Below, piece by piece: positions 35,654-44,057 of a stretch of DNA of 64,000 nucleotides (position 1 is the stretch's first letter; each line of letters opens with the position of its first letter). The DNA is from an uncultured Acidobacteriia bacterium (lineage in GTDB: Bacteria; Acidobacteriota; Terriglobia; Bryobacterales; Bryobacteraceae). Under the pieces are notes generated by a model that saw nothing but the letters and a program-made list of their open reading frames with translations, had not been told where the DNA came from and ran no database searches. The position numbers and the translations under genes were made by a program. The DNA lies in contig CAIVPR010000074.1 of the NCBI GenBank assembly GCA_903907865.1, positions 1 through 64,000 on the forward strand, written 5' to 3'.

Positions 35654-36961
35654 ATGCCATCCGTAGCCACCCAGAACCACCTGCACCGCCGCCACTTCCT
35701 CAGAGGAGCGGGCGTCGCCCTCGCGCTGCCGATGCTGGAGGCGATGACCCCGGCCTTCGCGCGCGCCGAGATCAATCCGGTGCCGCGCCGGTTCTTCGGC
35801 ATTTGCAACAACCTAGGACTGCTGCCCGAACTCTTTTTCCCCGAGGCGGCGTCGTCCGGTCGTGGCTACAAGCCCTCCACCTATTTGGAGCACCTGTCGG
35901 AACACAAGGACGACTTCACGGTGCTGTCGGGCGTCTCCCACCCCGACGTCGACGCCGGCCACCCCGCCGACAACTGCTTCCTCACTGCTGCGCCCCACCC
36001 CTCCAGCGGCGGCTTCCGCAATACGATTTCGCTCGACCAGTATGCCGCCGAACGGCTCGGCAACCAGACCCGCTTCCCGTCGCTGAGCGTCGGCGTCAAC
36101 ATCCAGCAGGGTTCCCGCAGCCTTTCCTGGACCCGCGGCGGGGTGCTGATCCCGTCCGAAGAGAAGGCCTCGGCCGTCTTCAAGCGCATGTTTGTAACCG
36201 GCACGCCCGCCGAAGTGCAGGCGCAGATGCGGCGGCTGTCGCTCGGTCAAAGCATCATGGACACGGTGGCGGACCAGACGAAGAGTCTCGAAAGCAAGAT
36301 CGGTCCGTCGGATCGCGCGCGCCTGGACCAGTACTTGACGGGTGTCCGCGATCTGGAAGGACGCCTCGCCAGCGCCTCGGAATGGGAGTTGAAGCCCAAG
36401 CCGGTGGTCAAGGACGCGGCCCCGGTGGATCCGACCGACCCCCGCGCCTACATGGAAAAGGTTCGCCTGATGTACGACATGGCGCGGTTGGCGTTCGAGA
36501 CTGATTCGACGCGGTTTGTGGCCCTGCTGCTGGATTCGGTCAACTCGCCCGCGATCACCGTGGACAACCAGCCGACCGACGACGGATACCACAACCTTTC
36601 GCACCACGGTAAGAACGCGTCGAAGCTGGCGCAGCTGGAAAAGATCGACCGCGGCCACATGAAACTACTCGCCGGGCTCTTCAGCGACCTCAAATCGCGC
36701 AAGGAAGGTGCCGAGACGCTGCTGGACCGGACGATGATCCTGTATGGCAGCAACATGGGCAATGCCAACACCCACGTGACCACGAATCTGCCCACCCTGT
36801 TCGCGGGCGGCGGCTTCAAGCACGGCCAGCACCTGAGCTTTGACCGCGACTGGAATTACCCGCTGCCGAACCTGTTCGTGTCGGTGCTGCAAAGGTTGGG
36901 GATCGAGGAAGACCGGTTCGCGTCGGGCAAGGGCACGATGCGAGGGCTGGAGATGGTGTAG
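35654..36961 (+). CDS. Tat-exported DUF1552 protein
   Basis: The 435-residue protein has a twin-Arg leader ([19 protein letters not shown]) and family segments [52 protein letters not shown] and [13 protein letters not shown]. It is distantly like DUF1501/sulfatase-fold proteins with metal-binding His and Asp. It follows the DUF1592 gene after 24 nt, the typical pair in Planctomycetes and Acidobacteria. GGGAGAA precedes the ATG. The function is unknown; the pair presumably acts together outside the cytoplasm. Confidence 0.9.
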   Translation: MPSVATQNHLHRRHFLRGAGVALALPMLEAMTPAFARAEINPVPRRFFGICNNLGLLPELFFPEAASSGRGYKPSTYLEHLSEHKDDFTVLSGVSHPDVDAGHPADNCFLTAAPHPSSGGFRNTISLDQYAAERLGNQTRFPSLSVGVNIQQGSRSLSWTRGGVLIPSEEKASAVFKRMFVTGTPAEVQAQMRRLSLGQSIMDTVADQTKSLESKIGPSDRARLDQYLTGVRDLEGRLASASEWELKPKPVVKDAAPVDPTDPRAYMEKVRLMYDMARLAFETDSTRFVALLLDSVNSPAITVDNQPTDDGYHNLSHHGKNASKLAQLEKIDRGHMKLLAGLFSDLKSRKEGAETLLDRTMILYGSNMGNANTHVTTNLPTLFAGGGFKHGQHLSFDRDWNYPLPNLFVSVLQRLGIEEDRFASGKGTMRGLEMV

Positions 36962-36979
36962 CGGTCTCGCCGCAAGGCA

Positions 36980-37207
36980 CTACAAAGCTTGGAAGAACTG
37001 ATCCTTCGTTAGGCCAGCCATCCGGACGATGCTGGCGAGGGTTCCGGTCGGCAGGACCTTGTTGCCATGGACGGGGACGGGCACACTCAACGGGTGTCCC
37101 GCCTTCACCATGATGTGGTGGCTGCCTTCGATGCGGTCGATTCGGAAACCGAGAGACCGAAGCGCTCGAATCGCATCCTTGCCCGTGACGGCGGGCCGCA
37201 CGGACAT
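36980..37207 (-). CDS. hicA: HicA-type mRNA interferase toxin
   Basis: The 75-residue protein is a full HicA/YcfA: VTGKDAIRALRSLGFRIDRIEGSHHIMVK, with the catalytic His in GSHH, then VPVHGNKVLPTGTLASIVR and a closing AGLTKDQFFQAL. HicA cleaves mRNA in a translation-independent way when free of HicB. Its ATG overlaps the hicB stop by one base (TAATG), so the two are translationally coupled. In contrast to the relic near the window start, this toxin is complete. Confidence 0.9.
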   Translation of the reverse strand: MSVRPAVTGKDAIRALRSLGFRIDRIEGSHHIMVKAGHPLSVPVPVHGNKVLPTGTLASIVRMAGLTKDQFFQAL

Positions 37208-37695
37208 TAGTCGATTCCCACCAACTTCTTCAACTCCGCCAACTTCTTGCTCGATAGCGGTATCTTGTGGCCGTTTGCCTCCATGGACCGGATGTAGCCG
37301 CGGATCATCTCGCCGGTCGCCTCCAGCGCCTCGATCTCGGTGGAACCAAAAGAGGACATGCCGTGCAGTTCCTTGACGAAGGTGACGTATGACTCAGAAT
37401 CGACGTCGTATTCCATGTCGATCGTAACCACATTGGTGGACGCCAAGGGATGGCCAAGGCAGGTTTCCGGGTCAGGAGTCTTCAGAAATCGGTCCGTGGC
37501 TCGCCGTTCCGCCGCCTTTCGGGAACGATCGTAGACGACGATTCCGGGCGCTTCGACGACCGAGGCCACAAAGGAGCCGTCCTTCTGGGGGAGGCTGACG
37601 ATCTGGAAGCGGCGGTCACCGGATCGACCGCGCGCGGTCGGAGAGTCAATGGTGACCCGTTCCAAACGTAGGGGCGTGGGTCGAAGGCGCAGCAT
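37207..37695 (-). CDS. hicB: HicB-type antitoxin, apparently with two domains
   Basis: The C-terminal part (VVTIDMEYDVDSESYVTFV, IEALEATGEMIRGYIRSM) is a HicB-like partial RNase H fold plus a Lys-rich tail. The N-terminal part (RFQIVSLPQKDGSFVASVV, EAPGIVVYDRSRKAAERRA) also looks like a HicB domain, giving 162 residues, about twice the usual length. There is no stop between the two, but an internal start cannot be excluded. It neutralises the HicA encoded directly downstream and probably represses the operon. The 5' end lies 12 nt after the Cys-rich gene. Confidence 0.8.
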   Translation of the reverse strand: MLRLRPTPLRLERVTIDSPTARGRSGDRRFQIVSLPQKDGSFVASVVEAPGIVVYDRSRKAAERRATDRFLKTPDPETCLGHPLASTNVVTIDMEYDVDSESYVTFVKELHGMSSFGSTEIEALEATGEMIRGYIRSMEANGHKIPLSSKKLAELKKLVGID

Positions 37696-37707
37696 GAGGA
37701 ACTCGGG

Positions 37708-37866
37708 CTATTGCCCCGCCTCATTATCATCAAGCGCCAACCCGCAAGTGCAGCAATCGCTGCACCGGGCGCACTTCTCGCACAGGTGGTTTCCGCAGGT
37801 GTCCTTCGTGCAGGACACGCAGATCCGGGTTGATTCCTCTTCGCAAATCGTACAGAAAAATGGCAT
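37708..37866 (-). CDS. Cysteine-rich zinc-finger-like mini-protein, 52 aa
   Basis: A short frame between hicB and the exported coil protein encodes MPFFCTICEEESTRICVSC followed by TKDTCGNHLCEKCARCSDCC. It has 12 Cys in 52 residues, mostly as C-x2-C and C-x4-C pairs plus one His, the spacing of a treble-clef or B-box-like zinc finger. I recall similar short MPFFCTICEEEST proteins in Acidobacteria with no known role. It starts 19 nt after the preceding minus-strand gene and is probably in its operon. The Cys pattern makes chance very unlikely. Confidence 0.75.
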   Translation of the reverse strand: MPFFCTICEEESTRICVSCTKDTCGNHLCEKCARCSDCCTCGLALDDNEAGQ

Positions 37867-37885
37867 CTGGTTAGGGTTTCCGCGC

Positions 37886-38494
37886 TCAGGGGACGCGGCG
37901 GACGGTCTTGGGGGCGGCCTTGGGCGCTGGCGGCTCCTTTGTGAGGACCCCGCGGCACCGTTGCGCCTCCTTCTCCACCACTTGGTATTCCTGTTCCTTC
38001 TGGGCCGCCAATTCGAGGATGTACTGTTGCAGCCGGGCCAGTTCGTCCTGGTCCTCCGCCGCCACTGCCTGAATTAGATCCGCCAACGCCGGATTCTGGT
38101 ACCGCCGAAGTCCGCCCATCAATGAGTCCAGCGCCCGATGGAAGCCTTGGGCCCGAAACAAGGCGCGGATCGAAACATCCAAGCCCGGCGCGGTTTTGGA
38201 AAGCAACTCCATGTCCTTCTGGACCGCAGCAGCCTGCGTTCTCGCGGAGGCCACCTGTTCCACATAGGTCTCGGGAGCACCCTTCGCCACCCAATCGGCT
38301 GCCCGAACCTGGTCGAACATCGGCAAAAGCCGTCCAAAATTGCCAGCGATGCGCCCGTACATCTCGCTCACCTGCTGGTCTGACTGCGCGGGAACCGGCG
38401 CTTGTTGGGCGCGCAGACTCCACCAGCACGCGGCCAAGGCTGGCAGACAGACGAGAACGCCGATGCGCCGTTGAATCAAGATTGTCCGGATCAC
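37886..38494 (-). CDS. Exported helical protein of unknown function, 202 aa
   Basis: A signal peptide or anchor (IGVLVCLPALAACWWSL) is followed by an almost entirely helical protein with heptad-like segments (QVASARTQAAAVQKDMELL; DQDELARLQQYILELAAQ KEQ) and a Pro/Lys-rich tail (PPAPKAAPKTVRRVP). No enzyme motif is present. It overlaps the stop of the FecR-domain gene by ATGA, so the two are coupled and may act together at the cell envelope. Confidence 0.75.
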   Translation of the reverse strand: MIRTILIQRRIGVLVCLPALAACWWSLRAQQAPVPAQSDQQVSEMYGRIAGNFGRLLPMFDQVRAADWVAKGAPETYVEQVASARTQAAAVQKDMELLSKTAPGLDVSIRALFRAQGFHRALDSLMGGLRRYQNPALADLIQAVAAEDQDELARLQQYILELAAQKEQEYQVVEKEAQRCRGVLTKEPPAPKAAPKTVRRVP

Positions 38495-39309
38495 GGATGC
38501 GGAGGTGGTGGTGCCGGGCCCGAAGGTGGTGGAGGCGGTGCCGCCGTCGGTGGCGGCGGGGCGTTCCCCGTGTTCTTGTCCCCGGCGCTTGTTCCGCCAA
38601 CCGGCGTACCCGTACGGGCTACAGTGCCTGCATTCCGGGCACCCATGCCGATCTGGTAGAGAGCGTCGGAGGCCATGCGGGCAGCCCGCTGCATGATGGC
38701 ACCCTTGTCGATGGACGCCTTGGCGATCTGCTCGTTCTTATAGACGCGGACCCACTCGCCCGCCATCAAAACGCGCGACGGACCCGGCCGCAGCAGATGC
38801 CGCACCTCAACCGAGCCTTCCTCGTCCAGAACCCAAGTAATGTCCGTGCCGTCCTCGACCTCAACGTCGAACACCGTCCCGCGCACGGAAATCACCGCGC
38901 TCGGTGTCCGCACACGATTGTTGTTGGGGAGATTGCCGATGTGCTCGATCTGGACCCTTACCTTGCCGATCCAGACTTCCAGCAGGTCTTTCCAGTCCCC
39001 GCGGTTGGCGCGGAACACCACATGGGCATTCTGGAAAACCTCGAACTTGCTGCCATCCGAGACTTGGAACATGCCCCAGCCCTCGGAGCCGGTCACGATC
39101 ATCTGTTGCGGCTTCACCAAGTCGCCCACATTCAGGGCCCAAGGCGTCGAATCCTTCATCACCGAAATCTGGCCCGTGAAGCTCAACAGCTTCGCGGCAC
39201 CGTCCGGGATGTCCACCACGGCGCCAGTTTGCGCGCGCAGCACCGTTCCCGCTGTCAGCAGGAGTGCGACGGCCAAGCCTATCCGCGAAATGGAGGCGCT
39301 AACTGACAC
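38491..39309 (-). CDS. Exported FecR-domain protein with Pro-rich tail
   Basis: The 272-residue protein has a signal peptide (LAVALLLTAGTVLRAQ), then a FecR domain (LLSFTGQISVMKDSTPWAL, GEGWGMFQVSDGSKFEV by type, VRTPSAVISVRGTVFDVEVED). The last 30 residues are a proline-rich tail. Unlike sigma-regulator FecR there is no cytosolic N-terminal zone or central membrane helix, and no sigma gene nearby, so it is more likely an envelope structural or binding protein. First gene of a four- or five-gene minus-strand run that ends with hicBA. Confidence 0.85.
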   Translation of the reverse strand: MSVSASISRIGLAVALLLTAGTVLRAQTGAVVDIPDGAAKLLSFTGQISVMKDSTPWALNVGDLVKPQQMIVTGSEGWGMFQVSDGSKFEVFQNAHVVFRANRGDWKDLLEVWIGKVRVQIEHIGNLPNNNRVRTPSAVISVRGTVFDVEVEDGTDITWVLDEEGSVEVRHLLRPGPSRVLMAGEWVRVYKNEQIAKASIDKGAIMQRAARMASDALYQIGMGARNAGTVARTGTPVGGTSAGDKNTGNAPPPPTAAPPPPPSGPAPPPPHP

Positions 39310-39410
39310 AGGCTACAACAAGAATAGCACCAAGCGGGCGGAAAAGTTCCGAGCCGAACGCAACAAAACCTGCCGGAACGCAACCCGCGCTACCATTAGC
39401 ATAAGGCAAC

Positions 39411-41291
39411 GTGTCAAAGCACGCTAGATTCAACGGTGAAATTCCCCGCCGCCGCGGCCCCTTTGGGGCGTGGACGGTCGTGCTGCCGTTTTTGTGGGTG
39501 GCTATCGCCCCGGCGCAGGATGCTACAGATGCGGCGTGGTCGCGGATCGGCGGCACAGTGGTTGCCTCCGGACTTGCCTCGCCGACCACCGGGCCTGTAA
39601 ACAAAGTTTGGTTTGCCTCGAACGGGCGGCGCCTTCTGGCCGAAACCGCCGCTGGTCGCATTTTCGAAACTTCGGATGCCTCGCACTGGCGGCTGAACAA
39701 TGCCGACCCGGCTCCTGAATCGGGCCGCGCCGCGCTCGGCGTGGTCGTACCCGAAAACGGCGCGACCGTCGTCGCCGCCGGAACGCGCCTGTACGCGGCA
39801 GGCCATTCGAATGTCTATGCGTCCGACGACAACGGCCGGACTTGGCTCAACGTGACCGGTTTCAACAACCGCTCGGTTGTTGGCGATTCCTTCACGGGCT
39901 TGGCAGTTTCGCCCGACAACCCGCTGGAAGTGGTCGCGGCCAACCGCTTTGGCGTCTGGCGCTCTCTGGACGGCGGACTTTCGTGGCGCGGCCTGAACGA
40001 CGACCTGCCCAACCTCGCGGTACGGAAACTGACCGGTGCGCGCTCGGTGGTTTTGGCCGACGGCATGTCCGCCGCGGTCGAATCCGGCACGTGGGCCCTC
40101 TCAAATTCCCCGGACCCCGAACTGATTCTGCGCGCGCGGTTGATCGCCCAAGCGCGACGGGGTTTCGCGACAGCGACGCAATCGGGTGCCCAGATTTACG
40201 GTGGTGGCCTTGATGGCCGGATCGCCGTCTCCCGCGACAATGGCGTCACCTGGACCGAATCCTCCACTGCGGCTACGGGCCCGATCACCAAGATTTGGGT
40301 CGATTCGACCCGCACCGACTCCGCACTCGCCATCTCCGGCTCGAAACTTCTGCGGACCACCAACGGCGGGGCATTTTGGGATGACGTGACGGGCTCCCTG
40401 CCGCAGGCCGCCATCCACGGCGTCACTGCCGACCGGTCGGCAGGAGTGGTCTACGTCGCGACGGATCGCGGCGTCTTCGCCGGCAAGCTCGCACTCGACA
40501 GCGCGGGTCCGGTTGCGTCCGACTGGCGCAGCGTCTCCCGCAATTTACCCGCTGCGCCCGCTTGGGACGTGCGCCTCAACACGGACAATACCCTAACGGT
40601 CGCGATTGACGGCTACGGGGTGTTTGAGGCCCCCGCTCCCCACCGCACCAGGGCCATAAGGTTGCTGAACGGCGCGGACATGACAGAGCGCGCCGCCGCT
40701 CCCGGTTCTCTCGTTGGAATACAGGGAGCCAATGTCCAGCGCGCCACCGTCGGCACCCGCGACTGGCCCGTGGTCGGTTCCTCGGACCGCAGTTCGCAAT
40801 TCCAAGTGCCCTTCGAAAGTCCGGCTGGCGTGTACCAGATTTCTTTGGAAGGCCCCGGCGGTCGTTGGACGGCACCCTTGGCCGTCAAGAACGCGTCCCC
40901 GGCGATTTTCGTGGATTCCGACGGCGCGCCGCTACTCCTCGACGGCGCGAGCGGCTTGGTTCTCGACCCCTCCGCAGCCGTACATGCCAGTTCGACCGTG
41001 CAATTGCTGGCGACCGGCCTCGGCCAGGTGACCCCGGAATGGCCCACCGGCGTTCCAGCCCCCTACGATGCCCCGCCAACCGTGCGCGGTGCCGTGACGG
41101 CCTACTTGGACGGTCTCCCGGTCGAAGTCACGCGCGCGACGTTGGCTCCAGGCTATGTGGGCTACTACGTCGTGGAACTGCGCATCCCGGCGATTGTGAA
41201 TCGCGGCGTATCGGAACTGCGGCTCCTCATGAACGGCGAAGAGAGCAACCGGGTCCGTCTTTACCTCGAGTCCGAACTTGCCTCCAAGTAG
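39411..41291 (+). CDS. Exported BNR-type propeller protein with TIGR03437 C-terminal domain
   Basis: From a GTG the 626-residue product has a signal peptide (GAWTVVLPFLWVAIAPAQ) and a sialidase/YCF48-like propeller with repeated Asp-box-like segments (YASDDNGRTWLNVTG, WRSLDGGLSWRGLND, AVSRDNGVTWTESS, LRTTNGGAFWDDVTG). The last 230 residues are the TIGR03437 type: RLLNGADMTERAAAPGSLV, TVQLLATGLGQV and GVSELRLLMNGEESN. That domain is typical of Solibacter relatives and probably mediates surface attachment. No catalytic residues are evident. Its 3' end overlaps thiL by 14 nt. Confidence 0.87.
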   Translation: MSKHARFNGEIPRRRGPFGAWTVVLPFLWVAIAPAQDATDAAWSRIGGTVVASGLASPTTGPVNKVWFASNGRRLLAETAAGRIFETSDASHWRLNNADPAPESGRAALGVVVPENGATVVAAGTRLYAAGHSNVYASDDNGRTWLNVTGFNNRSVVGDSFTGLAVSPDNPLEVVAANRFGVWRSLDGGLSWRGLNDDLPNLAVRKLTGARSVVLADGMSAAVESGTWALSNSPDPELILRARLIAQARRGFATATQSGAQIYGGGLDGRIAVSRDNGVTWTESSTAATGPITKIWVDSTRTDSALAISGSKLLRTTNGGAFWDDVTGSLPQAAIHGVTADRSAGVVYVATDRGVFAGKLALDSAGPVASDWRSVSRNLPAAPAWDVRLNTDNTLTVAIDGYGVFEAPAPHRTRAIRLLNGADMTERAAAPGSLVGIQGANVQRATVGTRDWPVVGSSDRSSQFQVPFESPAGVYQISLEGPGGRWTAPLAVKNASPAIFVDSDGAPLLLDGASGLVLDPSAAVHASSTVQLLATGLGQVTPEWPTGVPAPYDAPPTVRGAVTAYLDGLPVEVTRATLAPGYVGYYVVELRIPAIVNRGVSELRLLMNGEESNRVRLYLESELASK

Positions 41292-42213
41292 TTTTCCCAC
41301 CGAGAGTTCGATCACGGACTACCTCCGCCGGATCTCCACGATCCCCCCCGCCTCGCAAGTCGTTGTCGGCATCGGCGACGATTGCGCTGTATACCGTCCC
41401 GAGGGCTCGACCGAAGACCTCCTATTCACTACGGACATGTTCATCGAGGGGGGACATTTCCTCCGCGACACCCACACCGCCGCCGATGTCGCGCGCAAGG
41501 CGCTGGCCCGTGGACTCAGCGACATCGCTGCCATGGGAGGAGCCGCCCGGTTTTGCCTGGTTTCCCTCTGCGTCCCGAAATGGGCCGATGGGGAATGGGT
41601 CCGAATTTTCTTCGATACCTTGGTGGCCGACGCCACAAGTGCCGGTGCCGTTTTGGCCGGCGGCGACCTCTCCCATGCCGAAAAGCTGTCCTGCGACATC
41701 GTAGTCTGCGGCGGCGTTCCGCGCGACAGGGCCTTCCTTCGCAGCGGGGCACGAGCGGGCGACGAGATTTGGGTCTCCGGTGCCCTGGGCGGGTCCGCGC
41801 TTGGGCTGGAGCTGGGACACGGAGCCGCGTGGCAGCGCCACCTCCATCCCGAGCCCCGTCTGGCGCTGGCGGCCTTCCTGCAAACGAACATCCACCCGAC
41901 CGCAGCCATCGACATCAGCGACGGACTTTCGCTCGACCTGCAGCGGCTCTGCCTCGCCTCCGGTGTCGCCGCCGAGATCACCGCCCCCCCGGTCTTTCCC
42001 GGAGCCACCCTCCTCCAGGCCCTTCATGGCGGGGAGGAGTACGAACTCCTGTTTACCGTGCAGCCCGACTCCGAACTGCCATTTCAGTTTCGAGGGCTCC
42101 AACTCACTCGTATTGGGATAATCGTAGATGGCCCTCCCGGTGCCGTGCGGCACAACGCCAGGCCGTTGCTGGCCTTGGGCTACGACCACTTTCTAACTGG
42201 CACTGACAACTGA
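41278..42213 (+). CDS. thiL: Thiamine-monophosphate kinase
   Basis: The 311-residue protein has the ThiL features: VVGIGDDCAVYRP, FTTDMFIEGGHF, ALARGLSDIAAMGG and AIDISDGLSLDLQRL, with the Asp residues that bind Mg-ATP. It phosphorylates thiamine phosphate to the diphosphate coenzyme. The TTG start lies inside the end of the propeller gene and the stop overlaps the next ATG by one base, so a compact operon is likely. Length is normal for the family. Confidence 0.92.
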   Translation: MPPSSFPTESSITDYLRRISTIPPASQVVVGIGDDCAVYRPEGSTEDLLFTTDMFIEGGHFLRDTHTAADVARKALARGLSDIAAMGGAARFCLVSLCVPKWADGEWVRIFFDTLVADATSAGAVLAGGDLSHAEKLSCDIVVCGGVPRDRAFLRSGARAGDEIWVSGALGGSALGLELGHGAAWQRHLHPEPRLALAAFLQTNIHPTAAIDISDGLSLDLQRLCLASGVAAEITAPPVFPGATLLQALHGGEEYELLFTVQPDSELPFQFRGLQLTRIGIIVDGPPGAVRHNARPLLALGYDHFLTGTDN

Positions 42214-43130
42214 TGTCCGTCAACATCCAAAAACAACCTTGGGGCGGCTGGCCCAACTGCTACCGCATCGCCAACGACCAGCTCGAATTGATTCTCACTT
42301 CGGATATCGGCCCCCGCATCATGAGCTGCGGATTCCACGGCGGGCAGAACTTCCTCAAAGTCTTCGAGGATCAACTGGGGAAATCGGGCGAACCAGACTG
42401 GCAATTCCGGGGTGGGCACAGGGTGTGGCTGGCACCCGAGGACCGGATTCAGACCTATCAGCCCGACAACCTGCCCGCCGACATCCAGATTGAGAACGGC
42501 GTGGTGACCGCCACTCAGCCGGTGGAACCGGCAACCGGCCTTCGCAAGCAACTGGTGATTCGTTTGGCCGAGTCGGGCGCGAAGGTCGAAGTCGACCACC
42601 GGATGCAGAACACGCTCGATACGCCGGTTACCGTTTCGGCTTGGGTCCTCACGATGCTGGCCCCCGGCGGGACGGCTGTGACCGGATTTCCGCCGCGCGG
42701 ATCGCACGCCAACCACTTGGCTCCTACCAACCCGCTGGTGATGTGGGCGTTTACCGACCTGCGAGATCCGCGCTGGAGCTTCCTCGAAAAGTACCTCGTC
42801 CTGCGCCACGATCCCTCCAACAAGGACCACACCAAGCTCGGCCATTTCAACACAGACACCTGGGGTGCCTACCTGCTGGGCTCGGAGTTGTTCCTGAAGA
42901 GCTACCAGGCCGACCCCGCGCTGCCGTATCCCGACATGGGCTGCTCCTACGAGACCTTCGCCAGCGCCGACATGCTGGAAATCGAAACACTGGGCCCCCT
43001 GACAGTCCTGCAGCCAGGGGAATGGGTTACGCACACCGAAAAGTGGTGGTTACACCGTGAAGTGTCGATCCCGGAGTGGACAGACGCGGGCATCGACGCC
43101 GCGCTGCTGCCCTTGCTGGCCCTTCGTTAG
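42213..43130 (+). CDS. DUF4380/galactose-mutarotase-like protein
   Basis: The 305-residue protein has the supersandwich look of aldose 1-epimerase relatives and DUF4380: NDQLELILTSDIGPRIMSCG near the start, WQFRGGHRVWLAPED, FTDLRDPRWSFLEKYLVL and PYPDMGCSYETFASADMLEIETLGP. It has no signal peptide. The ATG shares a base with the thiL stop. A sugar-binding or isomerase role is likely but the substrate is unknown. lipA follows after 24 nt and probably has its own promoter. Confidence 0.82.
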   Translation: MSVNIQKQPWGGWPNCYRIANDQLELILTSDIGPRIMSCGFHGGQNFLKVFEDQLGKSGEPDWQFRGGHRVWLAPEDRIQTYQPDNLPADIQIENGVVTATQPVEPATGLRKQLVIRLAESGAKVEVDHRMQNTLDTPVTVSAWVLTMLAPGGTAVTGFPPRGSHANHLAPTNPLVMWAFTDLRDPRWSFLEKYLVLRHDPSNKDHTKLGHFNTDTWGAYLLGSELFLKSYQADPALPYPDMGCSYETFASADMLEIETLGPLTVLQPGEWVTHTEKWWLHREVSIPEWTDAGIDAALLPLLALR

Positions 43131-43142
43131 GAGCTGCCGCGC

Positions 43143-43148
43143 GATAAT
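43143..43148 (+). promoter_or_regulatory. Candidate -10 box for lipA
   Basis: GATAAT ends 6 nt before the TTG start of lipA; the transcript would begin at or beside the start codon. A -35 element in the end of the preceding gene is not clear. Confidence 0.35.
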
Positions 43149-43154
43149 CAAGGT

Positions 43155-44057
43155 TTGTCGCCGCTCGTCCAAATCACGCCCGCCAGGCCCCGCCTTCCAG
43201 AGTGGGCGCGCAAGCCCCGGACGCATTTCGAGTCGCTGAACAAGCTGAAATCGGAACTGCGGGCGCACAATCTGCATACGGTGTGCGAGTCGGCGCGCTG
43301 CCCCAACATCCACGAGTGCTTCAACCGCAGTGCGGCCACCTTCATGATCCTCGGCAACCGGTGCACGCGCGGATGCGGCTTCTGCTCGGTCCCGAAGGGC
43401 AATCCCAGGTTGCACGACATGCGTTTGGACCCCTTGGAACCGGCCAACGTCGCGCGGATGGCCGCTTCCATGCAACTCAAGTACGTCGTCATCACGTCTG
43501 TGAACAGGGATGATTTGGACGACGGCGGCTCGACGCACTTCGCCGAGACAGTCCGTGAGGTCCGTGGCGCGCTACCGCAAGCGCGGGTCGAGGTCCTGAC
43601 GCCGGATTTCGAGGGCAACATGGACGCCGTAGCGCGCGTGCTCGATGCCGCCCCCCACGTTTTCAACCATAATATGGAGACCGTGCCCCGGTTGTACAAG
43701 CGTGTGCGGCCGCAGGCGAACTACCGGCAGTCGCTGGATGTGCTCGCGTTTGCCCGCAGGTATAGCCCCGGTACGATTACGAAGTCCGGTTTCATGGTGG
43801 GCTTGGGGGAGACCGGGCCTGAAGTCGAGCAACTGCTGCGCGATCTCCGCGAGCAGGACGTTGATGTCGCGACAATCGGCCAATACCTGCAGCCGACCCG
43901 GCGCAATCTCCCCGTGGCCGGGTATGTGGCGCCGGAGCAGTTCGACGCCTATCGGGATTTCGGCCTCTCTCTCGGGTTCCGCATGGTTTTCAGCGGCCCT
44001 CTGGTGCGGAGTTCGTACATGGCCGACATCGTCAGCGAACAGGCGGCGCATCCGTGA
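43155..44057 (+). CDS. lipA: Lipoyl synthase
   Basis: The 300-residue radical-SAM enzyme inserts two sulfurs into octanoyl groups on lipoate-dependent complexes. Both clusters are in place: the auxiliary cluster C44-x4-C49-x5-C55 (CESARCPNIHEC) and the radical-SAM cluster C70-x3-C74-x2-C77 (CTRGCGFC). Further signatures are VVITSVNRDDL and TKSGFMVGLGE. A TTG start is required because no ATG precedes the first cluster in range. Its TGA overlaps the lnt GTG, so both lipid-linked functions are expressed together. lipB is not present in the window. Confidence 0.95.
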   Translation: MSPLVQITPARPRLPEWARKPRTHFESLNKLKSELRAHNLHTVCESARCPNIHECFNRSAATFMILGNRCTRGCGFCSVPKGNPRLHDMRLDPLEPANVARMAASMQLKYVVITSVNRDDLDDGGSTHFAETVREVRGALPQARVEVLTPDFEGNMDAVARVLDAAPHVFNHNMETVPRLYKRVRPQANYRQSLDVLAFARRYSPGTITKSGFMVGLGETGPEVEQLLRDLREQDVDVATIGQYLQPTRRNLPVAGYVAPEQFDAYRDFGLSLGFRMVFSGPLVRSSYMADIVSEQAAHP

